DNA of 64,000 bases from Hysterium pulicare CBS 123377 (Eukaryota > Ascomycota > Dothideomycetes > Hysteriales > Hysteriaceae): assembly GCA_000467715.1 (NCBI GenBank), contig AJFK01000010.1:1-64000 (forward strand). The letters run 5' to 3'. Below the pieces are notes generated by a model. It was not told where the DNA came from and did not search any database. It saw nothing but the letters and a program-made list of their open reading frames with translations. This document shows, one piece after another, positions 57,338 to 64,000 of the stretch. Numbering within the stretch: the first letter of the stretch is position 1; every line of letters begins with the position of its first letter. Position numbers and translations under genes: made by a program.

Positions 57338-60004
57338 TCAATAACTCTGTATCCGCGGACTAAACAACTGATTGCTCTGCTCGATCATCGCCTCCACCTT
57401 CCCCATCTCGTTCTCCTCAAAACACTGCATTAGCTCCATCTGCTGCTGCTGATTCAGCCCCATGCCGCGGCTCTCGACGCTCCATTGCGGCGCCAGGTAG
57501 TCCGTGATCGGGAACCCGGCTTGCATGGCGTAGGCCTCGTTGTACGTGGTCGGCGAGGTGAGGGCTTGCGAGATGGGCGGCATCGTGTAGGGTTCCTGTT
57601 GGTGGGGGAGGGAGAAGGAGGGGTGGAAGTGGGGGAGGTCGGCGAAGGTGGTTGGGAGCGGGTTGAATTGCGTTTGGGATGTCGAGGGGTAGGTCATGTT
57701 TTGGAGGCCGGAGAAGGGGGATTTGGGGGACGTGTCGAGGTAGGGTTGCAGTGGGGCTTGCGCGGGAGATGTGTGGGCTGAATGTGGTTGAGGTGGTGGG
57801 GAGGATTGGTAGAGGCTTGGTGGGTTTTGTTGGGATGTGAAACTGAAGAGGGGCTGAGATGGTAGATAGCCGAAGGGAGGTTGTGCTCTTTCGGGCGGAG
57901 TGTTGACAGAGGTTGTAGAGACTGTGGCGGGGCTTGTGGTTCGAGATCTGTTTATACCGTCCACGAGGCTGGATGACACTGACGCGCTTTCAGAGGGGGA
58001 TCCTGCGGCTATGGGAATATCGCCGTCTTTATCGAATATCTTCATGCAGGCCCCGATGAGGTTGCGATATAATTCGAGCGCAGAAACTACGCCGGGCCAT
58101 CGCTCAGACGCCAGTTCTATGGATTGGAGAGCGACCAGTAAATGGCTTTCGACTTCTTCTCGACTATGGTGTCGCCGTATCTCGCAATATGAGAGTGTCC
58201 AAAGCATTGTGTTGATGGCCATGAAGATGGATTGTGTGAAGATCCAGGTAAGGTCGACGCTGCCTGTCTCGATCTGCCGACGATGCATGTGTATGTTGTA
58301 CTCGCAAGCCTCGTAACACTGAATGGCAGCACGGACCGAGGGCCTCGGCACTTGGGGGGAGGGTCGAAATAGGAATACGATCATGGTGTTGTATCTTCCG
58401 ATGAACCTGAATCGGCAGTTAGTCGACATGTACTGGGAGAAGAGAGTAGTGTCGTATATAGTTTTGTGGGTAGATGCCATGGTGATATTGAATGTGAAGA
58501 CTTACCAAGCCTTGTTGAGACCAGACCCGCCGTCCATCTCTGGACTTGTGTCTCGCCACGCAATTAATTTTGCTTCCATTTGCCGAAACCACGGATCTTG
58601 GTCATCTTTCGGTTCTGATCGCTTCTTTTGGTAAAGCTTTCGTCTGATTTCTAGCTGAAGAAGCCTCATCTTGAAGAAATGAATAGCTATCCACTTCTTC
58701 AATGATGCTTGTGGAGCGGGCAGAATGCCTTCCCGTGTGATGTACTGGTCATCCACTAGCTCACAGAAACCAACGTCGATGTGCTCTTGGCTGGTTGCGA
58801 AGATACATGGTCGACCAAGGCTGTGCGCTAGTCCCAAGTCCATGGTGAGTATACTCCAGAAGAGTCGTCTTCGCATATCTACATCAAGTGGGTTTGCCGC
58901 TACTCCTCCGGGACCTCGAGTGATCGTCTTCTCTTCATTCAACCCGAGAGCTTGTGTAAGCCTGACTGCGAGGCCAATGATGTAGTAAACCGCGGTCCGT
59001 GTAGGCGTGAGAAGGGAGTAACCAGCAATAAGTGCAAAACACTGCAAAGTCTTCAGATTCATGGGTTTGATGGAGGCTTCCAAATATTTCAGTGCGGCGA
59101 GGTAGTAGCTATCAGCAAGACCTGCATATTGAGTATCCATCTTTTGTAAGCTAATGGCTATGACCATTCGTAAACAAAAATTCTGGTAAGGGTCGTTAGA
59201 TCCGTTGTAGACGTCCTCAACGTCTTGAGTGAATGTCGGTTCATGGAACATGGGATACATGGGATGAACTGCAAGATGGTCAGTAGCGTGCCTAGACAAG
59301 ACTAGTAAGGCATATAATGACCTTTTAAGTAGAAGAGCTGAACAAGTAAATTTGTCAAGTCTCTGTTTGGTAATTCTTCAGCCGCAACATCGCTTATCAG
59401 CGGGTAGACCTTAGACGTTGGTTTTCCCTCCTCTTCAGCAAATCGCTCTTTTATCGACTTCGCTCGCGAGTCAGGTACGATATCCGATATGCTCTTCGAG
59501 TCTGTAAACTGTTTCGCCAGTTGCATGACAAGCCTGGTGATTGCGATGCCACTGGACGGCCCAAGGAATTTCGATTCATCACTCTCCTGTATCCTGACGG
59601 CGGCGGCTCCACGCATCACATCCTCAGGGTCTGGCTCGATATCATCCCTCTCCAAATCGGCCAGCTGCTTTTCCAAATCCCGAACCTTATGTTGCAGGTG
59701 GACGACATAATTTCGCGGTATCTTTGTGCCTTTCGTGGGGTCGTAATATTCGCAATGAGAATTCGTCCGCTCGCAGGGCCCGCATCGAGGTAATCCAGGA
59801 TCGCATCGAGTTTTCCTCTGGGACGATGATTAGTTCAAGTCTATCACGGAACGGTGTGGAGTATAAGCTTACGGTACGACACCGACAGCAGGCTGTCAAG
59901 GTGTGGGCGATGCGGGGGGAGGTAGAGTCGTCATTGGCGCGCACACTTCCTTCGCGCTTAACTTGGGAAGAGGGTCGATTTGTCTTTTGGGCGGTCGCGT
60001 CCAT
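57338..60004 (-). CDS. Zn2Cys6 transcriptional activator, full length
   Basis: Predicted 819 residues in four exons: 60004-59873, 59817-59322, 59268-58506, 58406-57338. The zinc cluster spans the first intron: ACCRCRT, then RKTRCDPGLPRCGPCERT, with standard x2-x6-x6-x2-x6 spacing, followed by a linker (DPTKGTKIPRNYVVHLQ) and a coiled coil (KVRDLEKQLADLERDD). The Fungal_trans middle region runs from about 200 to 480 (LFYLKVHPMYPMFHEPTF; MRRRLFWSILTMDLGLAHSLG). The C-terminal 200 residues are Pro/Gln/Ser-rich, as in activation domains. It is a complete nuclear regulator of unknown targets. It shares a 1.04-kb intergenic region with another Zn2Cys6 gene. Confidence 0.9.
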
Positions 60005-61048
60005 GTTTGCAGTGGTGACGGATTAAGGCGCGAAGAAATTGGTGGTGGGTGGGGAGAGTAGCAGCGGTTATACTTGTGGCGCGGGCCCCCATTCCCAAGA
60101 AGCAAGCATGGTCTGAAAATGTTGGAACAGGCAGAGGCGTGTCGACGAGTATATTGAGGCGTGTATGCCGTGGCACAGCCTGGGAGTGCTGGTGAAGGGA
60201 GCCAGCGGATGGGAAGGGAGTCCGGCCGAGTAGGGTTGGATTTGATACGGAGAGCGTAAGTTTCACGAACAGAACACTCCGTAAGAGGGACCTGTGGACC
60301 GATGCGGAAGCGGAGGAGAGCTGGCGTCGGTTGGCGAGGGCGTCCACCCAATAGCGGGGGGTCTAGAGCCAGACCACGCCGGGGTCCGCTGGAGGTCTGG
60401 TACTGTTTCTGCTGTGTTTTACGGACTGTTGGCGCCCCTGTCAGCGGACGTTGGGGCGTACTCGATAAGGCGACATGCGCCAGCGAGGCGAGTCTGCAGC
60501 ACACCTCACCGCTGACGGCCACCAGCTTCACTCCCTACTTCATGCCTCAACTCCCCAAGCAGACTTGCTGTATCGCTCCAACGACATCATCGCGGGGCTC
60601 CATAGTACCTCCCAGGCAAAGATCAGACTGCCGGTGAGCCCGACCCCTTGCTCTGCGGGCCGAGGGCTGTGAACGCATTGAGCCTCTGCTGCGCCTCCCG
60701 CCGTCCCTCGTGCTACCGCCTCACCACCACTCAACTGTGAAGAAAGACTGATTCCAGGTGAGCTGAACTTTCAATCTGCAGCTTCATCCATGCACTCATG
60801 TGTCCGTGGGTCGTAGTGGCGTACTGCCACCGTTGATCTACACCGACCTCATCCTGCATATGCCTGGGACTCGAGCCATGGTGTCGCAAACCCTACGATG
60901 GCCCTCATTCATGTATTTTCTTTGTCTCACTCATGGACCATTGATTCCCACTGAAATCGTCTCATTCCTTTGTTTGTGTCGGATCCATCAACCGTCGGAA
61001 CCGCTTCCCTGGGTTCAATCACGTGTGTGGCGGTATTAATATTTTGTC
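60005..61048. promoter_or_regulatory. Shared 1-kb region between divergent regulators
   Basis: GC-rich from 60.1 to 60.7 kb with several overlapping frames on both strands that lack motifs. These are likely long untranslated leaders with possible upstream ORFs. Both start codons open outward from this region. Confidence 0.45.
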
Positions 61049-63412
61049 ATGTCTGCAGAAGCAAAACCATCTTTCTATGACAACGACCTGATGGTCTTGG
61101 AAACCCCATTACTCCGTGTAAGCAGACCAGTTGCCGCCTGCTCGCGTTGTCGGGCGGCAAAGGTCAAGTGCGACGGCAAACTACCTGCTTGTACTGCCTG
61201 CGAGAAGTCAAATCGGGCAGCCGAATGTTCCAGCACAAACGACCAGTTTGCGAGGGGAAAGGAGAGGAGTTATGTCGCCACCCTGGAAGCCCGAGTCGAA
61301 AGACTCGAGAAGAAGATCAATGAAGCGAAAGCGAGGAGAAAATCATCATCAATTTCAATGAAAGACGGTGATTCGACTGCGACGCCGCGTAGAACTTCCG
61401 TAGATACCCTCAAGGCTTCGAGACCTGTCAGTAAACGGGCTGCTCGAAGGAAGGAAGCATCTGATATCGATGATCTGGTTTCTGATTTTGGGCTTCTGTA
61501 AGTTATGCGTACCCCTTTCTTAGACCTGTAGAGACTGATGAAATGTAGAGCTGTGAATGCCACCGCTAGAGACTTCTATGGCTTCACTTCGGCCATGTCC
61601 TATGCTCGTCTTATACTATCAGCATGTTCGAAGGAGGCCTTGCCTCAGGGAATGAACAAACTGTTGCCCCCAAAATATGCAGCAACACCGCTAATCCAGC
61701 ATTACCTAAATAACGTCTTCGTACTGCTTCCGGTTTTCGATGAAGCAAGCTTCTATGCATCTGTGGATGCAGTATATCACCAAGACCCAGAAATGGCTAC
61801 ATCATTCGACCACTGGACAGTTCGTATGGTTCTCGCCATTTCATGTCTGTCGCAATCCGAACAACGTGGCGATACTCTTTATTCGGATGCCGTTGGTCAT
61901 GTTTGCGCCGCCTTGGAACACGCGGAAGATGTTTTGCATCCCGGCTTTATTTCGAGCATTCAAGCAATAGTGTTATTGGTTGAATTTGCTGTGATGGATC
62001 CACACCATTTCGACAGCTGGACCTTAGTTGGCGCAGCTTCAAGAGCGATGGTAGATCTTGGTATCCATCAAGATCCTTCGCGAAGTACCTCAATATCGAG
62101 ACCAAAATTAGAGCTCAGAAGAAGAGTTTACTGGTGTGTATATGCCTTGGATAGGTCAACGTCGCTTGTACAAACGCGAGCCTTCTCATTTTCGGATGAC
62201 TCTGCGCATGTCGCTCTTCCTTTTAGTTCAAATTCCATCTCTCCAGCGAAGAATTCCCCCAAGACCCACGTTTGGTTACAATCCTTCGATACAGCCCTTG
62301 ATCTCTTCAAGATCCGCGAAATCCAATCCGAATGGTATATGGACCTCTTCCAATCTAGTCGGATTCCCTGGCAAGACCCCTATCCGTACATTTGGAAGAC
62401 CTATAATGCAATGACCAAATGGTTCCAAAATATGCCAGCCAACATCCTCCCTTCAACAAAAGCGTTCTTCGAACTCGAGCTCCTCTACAGCTACGTCTAC
62501 ATCCTCTCACCGAGCCCACGGATCCCCCATATTAACGAATATGCCCAACGTCTTATCTTCGAACACTGCATCGCCTACGCCACAAGTCTGCTCGCCGATA
62601 TCTCCAAACCGTCAAATACCACAAAACCACCAGTCACCTTCTATGATGCCATGCGCGCCTACATGACAGGCCGGCAATTCGTTGACGTACTCGCCCGCAA
62701 CCAAGACGCGATTCTCGACCCCATACCTCCCTCGCCACCACAATCACAAAATCCATCTACCGCCAACGCAGAGGATCCCCTCTCACCACCAGAACAAGTT
62801 TCTGCCCCCGCTTTCCCCTCTCCTCTCCTCGCAGACGGCCAATCCATACCTCTAGACCCCACCATGCGCGCCATAAACGCCATAAACGACTTCACAACCA
62901 TCCTTTCGCGCTTCGGACTCCGCTTCGGCTACATAAACTGGCGTGATCGCTTCCAGCGGGAATCCGCCACCTTACTAGCACAGCTCTACCACCGCGCATC
63001 TCTAACACCAGCCCAATCTCCCCTAGGCGGACCCGTCCAATCTATTCAATCCCAATACCACCCCATGAACACCTGGGCTCCAGTCTCGAACACAGCCGTA
63101 GGAGGCATCTACAACGCCACCACGCCTCCAGCAACATACCCCCAACAACAAACAAGTCCATTCGGACATACAAGTCCCTTTACCCCGAGCCCCGGGTTCT
63201 CGCAGCAGGGGATGGATTGGAATACGAGTCCCGTGCAACAGGTGCATACGCCGCCTGGCGGCGGTGGTCCGTCGGGGGTTCCTCATGCGGGGATGCCGCG
63301 ACCGAGCGATGGGAGTACGAGACGCGCGTTTGTGATTGGGAATGCGAGTGAGTTGGCTACGACGGGGTGGGAGACGTTGCCGGGGGGTAGTCTGAATGCT
63401 AGATTTATGTAG
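61049..63412 (+). CDS. Zn2Cys6 transcription factor with Fungal_trans domain
   Basis: Predicted 770 residues in two exons (61049-61497, 61549-63412; 51-nt intron). The zinc cluster has Cys 31, 34, 41, 48, 51 and 60 (ACSRCRAAKVKC, then CTACEKSNRAAEC). The last spacing is eight residues, slightly longer than usual but within family range. A coiled coil follows (ERSYVATLEARVERLEKKIN). The Fungal_trans domain lies about 200-460 (ELRRRVYWCVYALDRSTSL). The C-terminus is Pro/Gln/Gly-rich, probably an activation domain, ending in a short ordered tail. Target genes are unknown. Confidence 0.9.
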
Positions 63413-64000
63413 GATGGATGAGGCTGGTTTTGGGATGGATTGGACTGGAACAGGGGTTTGTAGATGTGCATTTTCTGGGTTCTGGGGAAGGTGTCGAAGG
63501 AACGAGGGGTTGGGTGCTGTTTTGGCACTAAAGATCTCTTTAACTGGAACAAGTGAGCCATACTTGTATTGGACTTGATGCGGTAGAGTCACGCTCGTTC
63601 CGTTGTTCTACATCGAGTATAGCAGTATTCAAAAACATATCTCGATGGAAACATTCAGCGAGAAAGAAAGTGTCTTTAGTAGGTTTTCACATTATCAACC
63701 TCATGAAACTTTGACTCTACTATGGCTTGACTCTGACTGGACTCCCGTGTCTCTAATGAACAGCTTATCTCGAAATCTCGCTATCTAGCAACGTCCCGCA
63801 CGCCCCCAACTAACCGACAAGCCACGCAATGCACACGCCAAATCCTAGAGGAAAGGGGAATCTTCAACGACGAGGGGAAACGGATCCAAATTAGAATCGT
63901 ACAAAGGTGAGTAGGGTAAAACGGAAACCCGACACCCCGAACCGTACGTAGTTGATTAAGGGTTACTGAGAGCCAAACAAGCATCAACCGCAAGCCCGAC
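63413..64000. other. Window end, no gene seen
   Basis: 3' flank of the last regulator. Short frames on both strands show no motif, and a gene beginning beyond the edge cannot be excluded. Confidence 0.5.

Noticed and set aside
56766-57341. Minus-strand frame of 191 codons with a hydrophobic stretch
   Set aside because: It runs through the pentamer repeat and CT tract and has no family resemblance; likely chance in a 3' flank.
59896-60531. Minus-strand frame of 211 codons upstream of the regulator start
   Set aside because: Arg/Pro-rich with no motif and it overlaps the real first exon in another frame; best explained as GC-rich leader sequence.
61000-61030. tRNA-like ggttcaatc string
   Set aside because: Flanking sequence does not fold into a cloverleaf, and no anticodon arm is visible.

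Overview
The window looks like nuclear DNA of a filamentous ascomycete (Pezizomycotina). Genes are intron-poor and introns are short (about 40-125 nt, usually GTRNGY...CTNAY...YAG). Both strands are used without operons. The families are typical of that group: HET incompatibility proteins, Zn2Cys6 regulators, a fungal rhodopsin-fold membrane protein, a DUF6594 protein, HsbA and a berberine-bridge oxidase. A helotialean (Leotiomycetes) source is my impression from the protein families; nothing here proves it. Exon joins given below were worked out by eye from splice signals, reading-frame phase and restored domain motifs.

Layout. 0.8-8.9 kb: an intact HET protein, a PCA1-like heavy-metal P-type ATPase with a long CC-repeat N-terminus, and a dual-specificity phosphatase. 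10-23 kb: a small Cys/His protein, a 7TM rhodopsin-domain protein, a secreted FAD oxidase, a regulator-like protein without a zinc cluster, a Gre2-like reductase and a secreted right-handed beta-helix protein lacking GH28 catalytic motifs. 24-29 kb: a decayed HET gene, then a 239-residue zinc-cluster-only protein and a 727-residue regulator with only the fungal transcription-factor middle region, arranged so that the two halves of a normal regulator lie in the wrong order. 29-36 kb: an F-box-like protein, a low-complexity protein with three AIPV repeats, a DUF6594 membrane protein, and a protein with two retropepsin-like lobes in one chain.

36-42.6 kb is a gene-poor, AT-leaning stretch. It holds a decayed membrane-anchored GH43 gene, one small cysteine-rich secreted protein (candidate effector), diverged short repeats and a possible LTR relic. 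42.7-56.4 kb carries a 1177-residue SAP-domain protein, a Golgi-type GT31-like glycosyltransferase, a mini CUE protein, an HsbA secreted protein, a PhyH dioxygenase and a 1062-residue protein of unknown function with an internal 41-residue repeat. 57.3-63.4 kb is a divergent pair of full-length Zn2Cys6 activators sharing a 1-kb intergenic region.

I see no complete biosynthetic cluster, no CRISPR array, and no tRNA or rRNA gene. The strongest leads are the two-lobed retropepsin-like protein, the metallothionein-like repeat array on the ATPase, and the split zinc-cluster/middle-region pair, in which a 14-nt microexon appears to carry the third zinc ligand.
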